The notes below the pieces were generated by a model. The model saw only the letters and a list, made by a program, of their open reading frames with translations, was not told where the DNA came from and searched no databases. The position numbers were made by a program, and so were the translations under genes. A stretch of DNA of 64,000 bases from Candidatus Gastranaerophilales bacterium (GTDB taxonomy: Bacteria; Cyanobacteriota; Vampirovibrionia; Gastranaerophilales; Gastranaerophilaceae): NCBI GenBank assembly GCA_944325605.1, contig CALVAX010000003.1, positions 62,001-126,000 on the forward strand, given 5' to 3'. Positions 45,353 to 52,415 of the stretch are shown in pieces; the stretch's first letter is position 1; every line of letters starts with the position of its first letter.

Positions 45353-45946
45353 ATGAAAAAACTTTTCGTAATTTTTGGGTGTTGTTTATGGCTGGTTTTA
45401 ATCCAAAATATTTCAGCGTTCGCAGGTGAGGAAAAACCAGGCGCCCCTCAGCCGCCGCAAATTACAAATGAAAAACTTCGTGCGTATAAGGAGTTTATAG
45501 ACAATAACGGAATAAAAGAAAAAGAATTTCCGAATTTAAAAACGGACATTTCAATACACGAAAAAGATCCGAATTACAAGGAAAATGTACAGCGTGCGCT
45601 TGATGAAAACACGGATTCAATAAACGGCTATAAAGTCAGGCCAAACTGCGGAAAGAAAAATGACATAAAAATTCTTCTGAATTATTCGGTAATTTATGAC
45701 GCTGACCCGCAGAAAGAATTTATTTACAATATTTCGGGAACTCTGTATCAGATTGCTTATGTATATCCTGAATACAAGGCTGTTTACTCAAATTTAGGGC
45801 GGCTTGCGCAGATAATTTTTCCGCTGGAGAATGATTTTTTCTGCGTATTCAGCGGCAAAGGCGCACTGCAGGGAATAGTCGACAGGGAAGGAACCCTCTA
45901 CAACAGAAGCGGAAAGCCCTACGCTTCTGAAATCCGGCAGGAATAA
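45353..45946 (+). CDS. exported protein of unknown function, paralogue 3 of 3
   Basis: A 197-residue protein with a signal peptide (KLFVIFGCCLWLVLIQNISAFA, cleavage before GEEK) and a Pro-rich start of the mature chain. Blocks shared with paralogues 1 and 2: AYKEFIDNNGI, HEKDPNYKEN, YSVIYDADPQKEFIYNISGTLYQIAY, YKAVYSNLGRLAQIIF, GALQGIVDREGTLYNRSGKPY. A GGGAGAG site lies seven bases before the ATG. It is followed after six bases by the remnant of an HTH regulator gene. Function unknown. Confidence 0.7.
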   Translation: MKKLFVIFGCCLWLVLIQNISAFAGEEKPGAPQPPQITNEKLRAYKEFIDNNGIKEKEFPNLKTDISIHEKDPNYKENVQRALDENTDSINGYKVRPNCGKKNDIKILLNYSVIYDADPQKEFIYNISGTLYQIAYVYPEYKAVYSNLGRLAQIIFPLENDFFCVFSGKGALQGIVDREGTLYNRSGKPYASEIRQE

Positions 45947-45949
45947 AAT

Positions 45950-46111
45950 ATAAATACGCAGGCACAGCTTGGGGAAATGGTGGAAATTTCCGAACACAGA
46001 ATAAGCCAGATTGAAAACGGCAAATGTAATCTTACTTTAAAAACGGTAAACCGTTTATCCCGTGCACTTAACATACAGGCCGAAAAACTTTTTAGTTTTG
46101 ATTTGGGATAA
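45950..46111 (+). pseudogene. remnant of an XRE-family HTH regulator (N-terminus missing)
   Basis: An open frame with no usable start encodes TQAQLGEMVEISEHRISQIENG, KCNLTLKTVNRLSRALNI and QAEKLFSFDLG before the stop at 46109-46111. This is a typical XRE helix-turn-helix (QAQLGEMVEIS, then HRISQIENG as recognition helix, then the closing LSRALNI helix), but the first helix is gone: an in-frame stop (TAA) lies at 45944-45946, the end of paralogue 3. It is best read as a decayed or truncated gene; an ATG at 45977 would give an even shorter product. Confidence 0.6.
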
Positions 46112-46308
46112 ATTTTCGTTAATTAATGAGTTAAATTTTTATATCTTACTTGATTAGTGAGTGAAGCTCCGGTCGGGAGTTTCTTTGCGGAACTTTCTTG
46201 TCGGCACAAGAAAGTTCCTATATTATAAACATTTTTCCACTGCTTTGCGTCACAACAAAAGAAAAGAATGAATATAATAAAAAATAAATTATAAAAATAA
46301 CCAAATAA

Positions 46309-46334
46309 AAAGCCCGGTTTTATTCGGGCTTTAC
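46309..46334 (-). terminator. intrinsic terminator overlapping the M16 protease stop codon
   Basis: AAAGCCCG (46309-46316) pairs with CGGGCTTT (46325-46332). On the minus strand the hairpin ends in a U-run. The right arm includes the last codons of the protease gene. The rest of the gap 46112-46319 shows no gene. Confidence 0.75.
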
Positions 46335-48917
46335 TATTGATATTACGTAATTGTCATTGAAATATTTGTTTGCGGCTTCTATTATGTCGGATTCTGTGAC
46401 GGAATTTATAAGCTTTATGTATTCGTCATCAAATCCGTATCCGCGCCCTGAAACTTCATACCAGCCAAGGCTTGAAGCTTTTTCAAGATTGGTTTCGCGC
46501 GCAATTATGTAGTTTCCGATTAACTTGTCTTTTGCCTCTTTAAGTTCTTTTGTGCCGACAAACTCTTTTTTGAGTCTGAAAACTTCTTTGAGTAAGAGAG
46601 ATTGAGCTTTATCAAGGTTTTGAGGGTTGGTGCCGATGTAGACAACAAAGGCGCCTTTCAGAATGTTCGGCGCATAGCCTGAACCCAGCTGATAAGCCAG
46701 CCCTTCCTGATCGCGAATGTTTTTGAAAAGTCTTGAACTCATGCCGGAGCCTAAAAGTGAATCAATAACCTGTAATGCGGCATAATCTTTTTTCTTTTCA
46801 ACCCCGCAGGTCTGCCATGCGATGAAAATCCAGTCGGATTTTGTCTGAGGCATGATTTTTACGGCTTCTTTTCTGTTCGTAAGCCGCCCGAGAATTTGTG
46901 AGTAAGTTTTGTAGTCAAACTTTTCGCCGCCTTTTCGCCCGTCAAAGATTTTGGTGAAATCTTTAATAATTTTTTCGCTGTCAATGTCGCCGTTTATTGA
47001 AATTACAATATTTTCAGGATTGAAAATTTTGTTGTAATAATTAACGATTTCTTCGTGGTCGATTTTCGGGTAAGTTTTTTCAAAAATCTTGCTTGTGTAA
47101 GAATACGGAGTTCCTTCAAAAATCAAATCCTTATAATTTTCTATTGCAACCTGAAGCGGAACATCTCTGTTTTGTTTTATTTTGTTTAATTTTTCATTTT
47201 TAGTTTTTTCTATTTCATAATCGTCAAATGTTGCGTTATTCAGAACTTCGCTTAGAATTTCAATTGTTTTGTCATACTGGGGTTTTGTTGTCAAAACATT
47301 TACAGTAAAAGCATCTGCTCTTACTGACGGTGAAATTTTAATTCCATTGTCCTCAAGCACACGGGCAAGTTCTGTCGGGGAATATTTGCTTGTACCTTTC
47401 ATCATAACGTCTGCCGTCAGAACAGAAGTTCCGGGGATTTCATCAAGGAAAGTTCCGCCTTTTGCCCAGATGCTAATTGCAATAATCTCGTTCACGTCGT
47501 TTGGCGTAATCAGAAGTTCCGCGCCGTTTGAAAGTTTATATTTTTTAGTTTCGGAATTTTCGCTAACCAGAGCGGCAGGCGCAGCTTCTTTTGCCGGAAG
47601 TTTCGCGGACACTCCGACTTCTTTGCAATTCTCCGGAAGAATTACAGACACTGCGGATTTGTCTTTTCCGAGGTATTTGTTTGCTACGCGTTTGACGTCT
47701 GCCGGAGTAACTTTTTTAATATTATCTATATAATTGTCATAATATTTTATACTTCCGGTAACAACCATTGTATAGCCGATTTCCTGTGCTATATTTGAAA
47801 TTGATTCTCTTGCATAATATGTATCTCTTTCTATAACATTTTTTGCGAGATTAACCTGTTCTTCCGTCACACCGTGCTTCTGGATATTTGTGATTTCTTC
47901 AAATATTGCGTTTTCAAGCTTGTCCAGATTTTGCGGAACAAAATTGGCGGATATATAAAATATTCCGTCATCTTTGAACCCTGAATTTGCAGCACCGATT
48001 GAATAAGCCAGCTGTTTTGCATCTTTTATGTTTTTATAGAAAACGCTGGAGCGTCCGTCCCCGAGAATTGTGGATAAAACATCAAGAGCATAACCGTCTT
48101 TCTCATCAGCCTTAACTGCTCTAAATCCAATCAGCATATAACCGGATTGGGCAGGAAGGTATGCGGTATTCTTTTTTTGTTCTGTCAAGGGTTTTTCATG
48201 CGGAAACGTATTTTTAACAACTTTTCTTCCGTCAGAAGCAAAATATTTATTAATAAGTTCAATAGTTTTAGCCGAATCCACATCGCCTGTAATGACGGTA
48301 ATCATATTTGACGGAGTGTAGAACTTGTTATAATAGTCAAGAATTTTTTCACGCTGGATTGAACTTATAACATCTCTTGTTCCTATAACCTGACGTTTGT
48401 ATGGGTGGGTTGTATAAAGCATTGAGACCAGATTGTCATAAACAACGCTCTGCGGTTCTGTTTCGTCCTTTGCAATTTCTTCAATAACAACTTTTCTTTC
48501 GCGTTCGAGTTCTTTTCTCGGAATAAGCGGATGAAGAAGCATATCCGCATGAAGTCCAAGTGCAAGATCAAAATAATTTGACGGAATTGTTATGTAATAA
48601 TGCGTGAAATCTTTGCTTGTTGCAGCATTTGTGACTGCACCTTTGGATTCAAGGATTTTATCAAACTCTCCCGGCGGATGGTTTGTTGAGCCTTTAAAGA
48701 ACAAATGTTCCAGAAAATGAGAAACTCCGTTATTTTCGTCTGTTTCATTGATTGAACCTGTATTAATCCAGGTATCAATCGTCACAATCGGATTTGAATG
48801 AACTTCCTTAATAATAACAGTCTGTCCGTTGTCAAGGTTATAAACCGCAGCATCAGATGCTAATACGGAATTCCCGATTAAGAAAACACTTAAAACAAAT
48901 AGAATTCTTTTAATCAT
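46320..48917 (-). CDS. M16 family zinc metalloprotease, active and inactive halves fused
   Basis: An 865-residue secreted or periplasmic protein with a signal peptide (KRILFVLSVFLIGNSVLA). The N-terminal half has the inverted zinc site HFLEH at residues 67-71, with downstream glutamates in KVVIEEIAKDETEP, and is catalytic. The C-terminal half repeats the fold (KLSNGAELLITPNDVNEIIAISIW ... LPGTSVLTAD) but lacks HxxEH and should form the non-catalytic half of the clamshell. In many bacteria these are two genes of about 430 residues; here they are one chain. A GAGAGGGGAT site precedes the ATG. Confidence 0.9.
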   Translation of the reverse strand: MIKRILFVLSVFLIGNSVLASDAAVYNLDNGQTVIIKEVHSNPIVTIDTWINTGSINETDENNGVSHFLEHLFFKGSTNHPPGEFDKILESKGAVTNAATSKDFTHYYITIPSNYFDLALGLHADMLLHPLIPRKELERERKVVIEEIAKDETEPQSVVYDNLVSMLYTTHPYKRQVIGTRDVISSIQREKILDYYNKFYTPSNMITVITGDVDSAKTIELINKYFASDGRKVVKNTFPHEKPLTEQKKNTAYLPAQSGYMLIGFRAVKADEKDGYALDVLSTILGDGRSSVFYKNIKDAKQLAYSIGAANSGFKDDGIFYISANFVPQNLDKLENAIFEEITNIQKHGVTEEQVNLAKNVIERDTYYARESISNIAQEIGYTMVVTGSIKYYDNYIDNIKKVTPADVKRVANKYLGKDKSAVSVILPENCKEVGVSAKLPAKEAAPAALVSENSETKKYKLSNGAELLITPNDVNEIIAISIWAKGGTFLDEIPGTSVLTADVMMKGTSKYSPTELARVLEDNGIKISPSVRADAFTVNVLTTKPQYDKTIEILSEVLNNATFDDYEIEKTKNEKLNKIKQNRDVPLQVAIENYKDLIFEGTPYSYTSKIFEKTYPKIDHEEIVNYYNKIFNPENIVISINGDIDSEKIIKDFTKIFDGRKGGEKFDYKTYSQILGRLTNRKEAVKIMPQTKSDWIFIAWQTCGVEKKKDYAALQVIDSLLGSGMSSRLFKNIRDQEGLAYQLGSGYAPNILKGAFVVYIGTNPQNLDKAQSLLLKEVFRLKKEFVGTKELKEAKDKLIGNYIIARETNLEKASSLGWYEVSGRGYGFDDEYIKLINSVTESDIIEAANKYFNDNYVISIVKPE

Positions 48918-48943
48918 ATCCCCTCTCTTTTTTAGTTAAAATC

Positions 48944-48952
48944 ATTATACCA
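48944..48952 (-). promoter_or_regulatory. extended -10 promoter element of the M16 protease gene
   Basis: The minus strand reads TGGTATAAT (48952-48944). Initiation near 48937 gives a leader of about 20 nt that contains the GAGAGGGG ribosome site. No good -35 box is seen. Confidence 0.45.
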
Positions 48953-48964
48953 CAAAGCACCGGA

Positions 48965-48995
48965 TATAATACAACAGCCGGTCGGGTGTATTATA
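48965..48995. repeat. short inverted repeat between two minus-strand genes
   Basis: TATAATACA (48965-48973) and TGTATTATA (48987-48995) form a 9-bp stem with a 13-nt loop. No U-run follows on the minus strand. It might be an operator, a weak terminator for the gene upstream, or neither. Confidence 0.4.
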
Positions 48996-49001
48996 TAACA
49001 G

Positions 49002-49283
49002 CTACCACTTCATAGCTTTTTTAAACACAAGCCAGCCTCCGCCTGCAGCAGCGGCGACAAGTGTTAAGATAACAGATAAAGGTGTTTTCCTTTTATCTTG
49101 AAACCCTTTAGAATGTTCTTTGTCATAAATGTCTTTTGAAATTTGTTTAAAATTGGAGTTTGCCTCTTTGTCGGAATACAAAACAGGTTTGTACAAAGCA
49201 TTAGGCGGATTTAACACGCCTATATTTAACGGATGCTTTTGTACCTGAGTATTTGCAACATGATTAACTACACTATCTGCCAT
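49002..49283 (-). CDS. small protein with C-terminal membrane anchor, unknown function
   Basis: A 93-residue protein: a polar N-terminal region (ADSVVNHVANTQVQKHPLN, PPNALYKPVLYSDKEANS), a charged segment (DIYDKEHSKGFQDKRKT) and one C-terminal hydrophobic helix (LSVILTLVAAAAGGGWLVF) ending KKAMKW. This is a tail-anchored layout. The ATG at 49283 is chosen since upstream codons are AT-rich and overlap the promoter region of the Fur-family gene; no clear ribosome site is visible. Function unknown. Confidence 0.55.
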   Translation of the reverse strand: MADSVVNHVANTQVQKHPLNIGVLNPPNALYKPVLYSDKEANSNFKQISKDIYDKEHSKGFQDKRKTPLSVILTLVAAAAGGGWLVFKKAMKW

Positions 49284-49338
49284 ATTTATATAAAAACATG
49301 AACCCGCAAAAAATTGCTTATTTGTAAAATTTTGTATC

Positions 49339-49367
49339 TTGACAATAATAATTTTCAATAATAAAAT
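49339..49367 (+). promoter_or_regulatory. sigma-70-type promoter of the Fur/PerR-rubrerythrin cluster
   Basis: TTGACA (49339-49344), a 17-bp spacer and TAAAAT (49362-49367): consensus -35, optimal spacing, good -10. The start point near 49374 gives a leader of about 23 nt to the ATG at 49397. Confidence 0.7.
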
Positions 49368-49381
49368 AAGAATTATTATCA
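49367..49381 (+). promoter_or_regulatory. Fur/PerR-type operator
   Basis: TAAGAAT-T-ATTATCA fits the 7-1-7 inverted repeat of Fur-family boxes (TGATAAT-n-ATTATCA) with the right half perfect and the left half 5 of 7. It overlaps the -10 box and start point of the adjacent regulator gene, as expected for autorepression. Confidence 0.55.
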
Positions 49382-49396
49382 ATTATTGGGAATTGT

Positions 49397-49777
49397 ATGA
49401 ATTATTCTAAACAAAGAGAAGTTATACTTAATACATTAAAAGAGAATGTTGTCCACCCGACAGCAGAATACTTATATGCAAAAATACAGGAAAAGGATCC
49501 CAAAATCAGCCTTGCAACTTTATACAGAAATCTCAATCAGCTCACGGAAAACGGGATAATTAAAAAAATTGACGGTCTTGAAACTTCCTCTCATTATGAT
49601 CATAATACGCATGAGCATTATCACTTTATATGTACAAAATGCAGAAGGGTTTTTGATATAGATGCGGAAGTTGCACCTGAATTAATCAGACGCACGGAAG
49701 AAAAGACTGATTTTTTAATTGAAAATCATGATATAGTATTTTCAGGCATCTGCAAAGATTGCCGGCAATCGGAGTAA
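49397..49777 (+). CDS. Fur-family transcriptional regulator, PerR-like
   Basis: A 126-residue winged-helix repressor. DNA-binding part: SKQREVILNTLKENVVHPTAEYLYAKIQ and ISLATLYRNLNQLTENGII. Metal sensing part: a histidine-rich HYDHNTHEHYHF block near residues 61-72 and two zinc-binding CxxC pairs, CTKC and CKDC. The genes that follow encode rubredoxin, rubrerythrins and a flavodiiron protein, so a peroxide-sensing PerR role is more likely than iron-only Fur, but the distinction cannot be proven from residues here. A Fur-type box overlaps its own promoter. Confidence 0.85.
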   Translation: MNYSKQREVILNTLKENVVHPTAEYLYAKIQEKDPKISLATLYRNLNQLTENGIIKKIDGLETSSHYDHNTHEHYHFICTKCRRVFDIDAEVAPELIRRTEEKTDFLIENHDIVFSGICKDCRQSE

Positions 49778-49798
49778 TTAACAGTAAAGGAGAAAAAA

Positions 49799-49936
49799 AT
49801 GGAAAAATTTGTATGTACAGTTTGCGGTTATGTTTATGACCCGGCAGAAAATGACAATGTAGCTTTTGAAAATCTTCCGGACGATTATACATGTCCTCTT
49901 TGTGGTGTCGGCAAAGATATGTTTGAAAAACAATAA
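49799..49936 (+). CDS. rubredoxin
   Basis: A 45-residue protein with the two CxxC iron knuckles: [10 protein letters not shown] at residues 6-15 and CPLCG at 32-36, with [11 protein letters not shown] in place of the usual LPDDWxCPxCG. It carries one electron on a mononuclear FeS4 centre, here most likely to rubrerythrin or the flavodiiron protein. It is slightly shorter than standard rubredoxin (about 52 aa). An AAAGGAG site precedes the ATG; it is 21 bp after the regulator and 33 bp before rubrerythrin. Confidence 0.92.
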   Translation: MEKFVCTVCGYVYDPAENDNVAFENLPDDYTCPLCGVGKDMFEKQ

Positions 49937-49969
49937 GCGTTAACTAACTAAAAAAGAACAGGAGTTAAT

Positions 49970-50509
49970 ATGGATTTAAAAGGAAGCAAAACAGAAAAGA
50001 ATCTTCTTGAAGCGTTTGCCGGAGAATCTCAGGCGAGAAACAAATACACTTACTACGCTTCTCAGGCTAAAAAAGAAGGTTATGTTCAAATAAGCAGGAT
50101 TTTTGAAGAAACCGCAAACAACGAAAAAGAACATGCCAAACTCTGGTTTAAAGCCCTTCATGGGGACAAAGTTCCCGATACCTTAACAAACCTTGAAGAT
50201 GCCGCCGCGGGTGAAAATTACGAGTGGACGGATATGTATGCAAGGTTTGCCAAAGAAGCAAAAGAAGAAGGCTTCGACACAATCTCGGCTCTGTTTGAAA
50301 TGGTCGGCAAAATCGAAAAAGAACACGAAGAAAGATACAGAGCACTTCTTAAAGCAGTAAAAGAAGGAACAGTTTTTGAAAAACCGGAAAAAGTCGTCTG
50401 GGAATGCGGAAACTGCGGGCATGTTTTTGAGGGCGAAAAAGCGCCGCAAATCTGTCCGGTATGCAAACATCCGCAGGCATATTTCTTTATGAAAGCAAAA
50501 AATTACTAA
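49970..50509 (+). CDS. rbr: rubrerythrin (peroxide reductase)
   Basis: A 179-residue protein with an N-terminal four-helix diiron domain and a C-terminal rubredoxin domain. Diiron ligands are complete: Glu in [10 protein letters not shown], ExxH in [10 protein letters not shown], Glu in [13 protein letters not shown] and ExxH in [10 protein letters not shown]. The FeS4 site is CGNCG and CPVCK. It reduces hydrogen peroxide to water using electrons from rubredoxin. An ACAGGAG site precedes the ATG, and a strong terminator follows. Confidence 0.95.
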   Translation: MDLKGSKTEKNLLEAFAGESQARNKYTYYASQAKKEGYVQISRIFEETANNEKEHAKLWFKALHGDKVPDTLTNLEDAAAGENYEWTDMYARFAKEAKEEGFDTISALFEMVGKIEKEHEERYRALLKAVKEGTVFEKPEKVVWECGNCGHVFEGEKAPQICPVCKHPQAYFFMKAKNY

Positions 50510-50516
50510 AAATTAA

Positions 50517-50544
50517 AAGGCTTTGCTTTTGCAAAGCCTTTTTT
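50517..50544 (+). terminator. intrinsic terminator after rubrerythrin
   Basis: AAAAGGCTTTGC (50516-50527) pairs with GCAAAGCCTTTT (50531-50542), a 12-bp stem with a short loop, followed by T-rich sequence. It separates the PerR-rubrerythrin transcript from the degenerate rubrerythrin gene. Confidence 0.85.
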
Positions 50545-50592
50545 AATGTGATATGATGTATTTGCATGTGAAAAATAAAAAGGGATAAAAAA

Positions 50593-51126
50593 TTGGATAT
50601 TAAAGGCTCCGAAACAGAAAAAAACTTAAAAAAAGCATTTAATTTTACGGCAAAACGAAGAACTGAATACGATATATACGCACTGATTGCCGAAAGACAT
50701 GGACAAACGGAACTGTCCAGACTTTTGAAAATGTTTGCAAACATGGAAACTGAACACTCAAAGCTCTGGTATAAGTGGCTTAACGACGGGCATACGCCTG
50801 ATTTAGTGAATTGTCTTGAACGTGCTCTTGAAAAAGAAATACAAGATACACAAGGCAAATGTGAGATGTTTGCACAAAAAGCGGAAGAAGAAGGATTCGA
50901 CCATATAGCAGGCTTGTTCAGAAATATTGAAAACTTTGAACATACTCACCTTGAACGCTTGAGAAAAGCAATTTTAAAACTCAAGGACGATGTGACGCCA
51001 AATGAAGACGGAACATTCAACTGGACTTGCTCGGTCTGCGGTGCGATTTTCAGACAAACGGAAGAACCCGATTATTGCCCGCTTTGTGTCAAAGAAAATG
51101 TTTTCTTTTATAAAAACCCCAATTAA
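50593..51126 (+). CDS. rubrerythrin-like protein with an altered diiron site
   Basis: A 177-residue paralogue of the preceding rubrerythrin; both begin MDxKGSxTEKNLxxAF. The first helix motif GESQARNKY is replaced by FTAKRRTEY, so the first iron-ligand glutamate and the following Gln are gone. The other ligands remain (METEHSKLW, AEEEGFDHIAGLF, FEHTHLERL). The C-terminal rubredoxin-type site keeps all four cysteines (CSVCG, CPLCVK). The start is TTG with an AGGGAT site. It may bind a different metal arrangement, or have a structural or sensory role; loss of peroxidase function is possible. It is separated from rbr by a terminator and lies 26 bp before the flavodiiron gene. Confidence 0.75.
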   Translation: MDIKGSETEKNLKKAFNFTAKRRTEYDIYALIAERHGQTELSRLLKMFANMETEHSKLWYKWLNDGHTPDLVNCLERALEKEIQDTQGKCEMFAQKAEEEGFDHIAGLFRNIENFEHTHLERLRKAILKLKDDVTPNEDGTFNWTCSVCGAIFRQTEEPDYCPLCVKENVFFYKNPN

Positions 51127-51152
51127 AATATAAATAGTAAAGGAGAGATGAA

Positions 51153-52337
51153 ATGAAATTTCAGGAAATCAAAAACAATATTTATTACTGCGGGCTGAAC
51201 GACTGCGACAGAAGAATTTTTGACGAGCTAATTCCGCTTGAACACGGAACAAGCTACAATTCTTACCTTGTAAAAGGCAGCGAAAAAACAGCAATAATTG
51301 ATACAATGTACCCGCCAAAAACCACTGAATATTTGAAAAGATTTGCAGAGAACCAAATCGGCAAAGTTGATTATATTATTGCAAACCATGGAGAACAGGA
51401 TCACTCCGGTTCAATTCCGGCGCTGTTAGAAAAATATCCGAATGCAATTGTTCTGACAAATTCAAAATGTGCTGAAAATATCAAAAATATGCTTCATGTT
51501 CCGGCAGAAAAAATCAGAGAAGTTGCAGACGGCGAAGAAGTTTCTCTCGGCGACAAGACTTTAAAATTCATTTTTGCTCCCGGAGTGCACTGGCCGGATA
51601 CAATGTTCACTTATATAAAAGAGGATAACGTAATTTGCACGTGTGACTTTTTAGGTGCGCATTATACTTTTTCCGACGTTTTTGCTGTTGAAAGCAAAGA
51701 GCTTGAAAAGAGTGCCAAAAGATATTATGCGGAGATAATGATGCCGTTCAGAATGATGTGCAAAAGATATACGCAGATGATTAAGGATATGAATGTTGAT
51801 ATGATTTTGCCAAGCCACGGGCCTGTTTACAAAAATCCGTCGTTTATTCTTGATTTGTATGCGGATTGGACGTCAGACACTCCGAAAAACCTTGTTGTTC
51901 TTCCCTATGTTTCAATGTACAACAGCACAATGGAAATGATTGACAGACTCGCTGAAAAACTTAATGCCGAAGGTATTGAAACTTTCAAATTTGACATTGT
52001 GGATGATGATTTAGGCGATTTAGCAATGGCGTTAGTTGATGCGGCAACGATAGTAATGGGAACATCAATGGTTCTTGCAGGGCCTCACCCGATGGCAGTA
52101 AACGTTGCATATCTTGCTTCTGTATTAAGACCGAAAGCAAAATTCGCCTCGCTCATCGGCTCTTACGGCTGGGGCGGAAAGCTTTTTGATATAATCGTAA
52201 ACCTTCTGGCTCCTCTGAAACTTGATTTGATTGAACCGATACAAATTAAAGGAAAACCTACTGAAGAAGATTTCAAAAAAGTTGACGAAATGGCCAAAAC
52301 AATTCTTGAAAAACATAAATCAATCGGACTTGTTTAA
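51153..52337 (+). CDS. flavodiiron protein (oxygen/NO reductase, FprA type)
   Basis: A 394-residue two-domain enzyme. The N-terminal metallo-beta-lactamase-like domain carries diiron ligands in NHGEQDHSG (HxExDH, residues 79-86), PGVHWPDTM near 145, CDFLGAH near 163 and LPSHGPVY near 225. The C-terminal flavodoxin domain begins near 245 with VLPYVSMYNSTMEM, and has GTSMVLAGPHP near 310. It reduces O2 to water (and/or NO to N2O) with electrons from rubredoxin, protecting an anaerobe. The start has an AAGGAGAG site. It closes the oxygen-defence cluster. Confidence 0.94.
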   Translation: MKFQEIKNNIYYCGLNDCDRRIFDELIPLEHGTSYNSYLVKGSEKTAIIDTMYPPKTTEYLKRFAENQIGKVDYIIANHGEQDHSGSIPALLEKYPNAIVLTNSKCAENIKNMLHVPAEKIREVADGEEVSLGDKTLKFIFAPGVHWPDTMFTYIKEDNVICTCDFLGAHYTFSDVFAVESKELEKSAKRYYAEIMMPFRMMCKRYTQMIKDMNVDMILPSHGPVYKNPSFILDLYADWTSDTPKNLVVLPYVSMYNSTMEMIDRLAEKLNAEGIETFKFDIVDDDLGDLAMALVDAATIVMGTSMVLAGPHPMAVNVAYLASVLRPKAKFASLIGSYGWGGKLFDIIVNLLAPLKLDLIEPIQIKGKPTEEDFKKVDEMAKTILEKHKSIGLV

Positions 52338-52360
52338 AATTTAATCAAAGAATTATAAAT

Positions 52361-52390
52361 GGCGGCGGAATTTTTAAAAATTCCGCCGCC
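52361..52390. terminator. bidirectional terminator, 30-bp perfect palindrome
   Basis: GGCGGCGGAATTTTT (52361-52375) and AAAAATTCCGCCGCC (52376-52390) are exact reverse complements, between the convergent flavodiiron and pepA genes. A-rich and T-rich flanks allow function in both directions. Confidence 0.8.
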
Positions 52391-52415
52391 CGATTTTTTA
52401 TAAAAGAAACATCCA

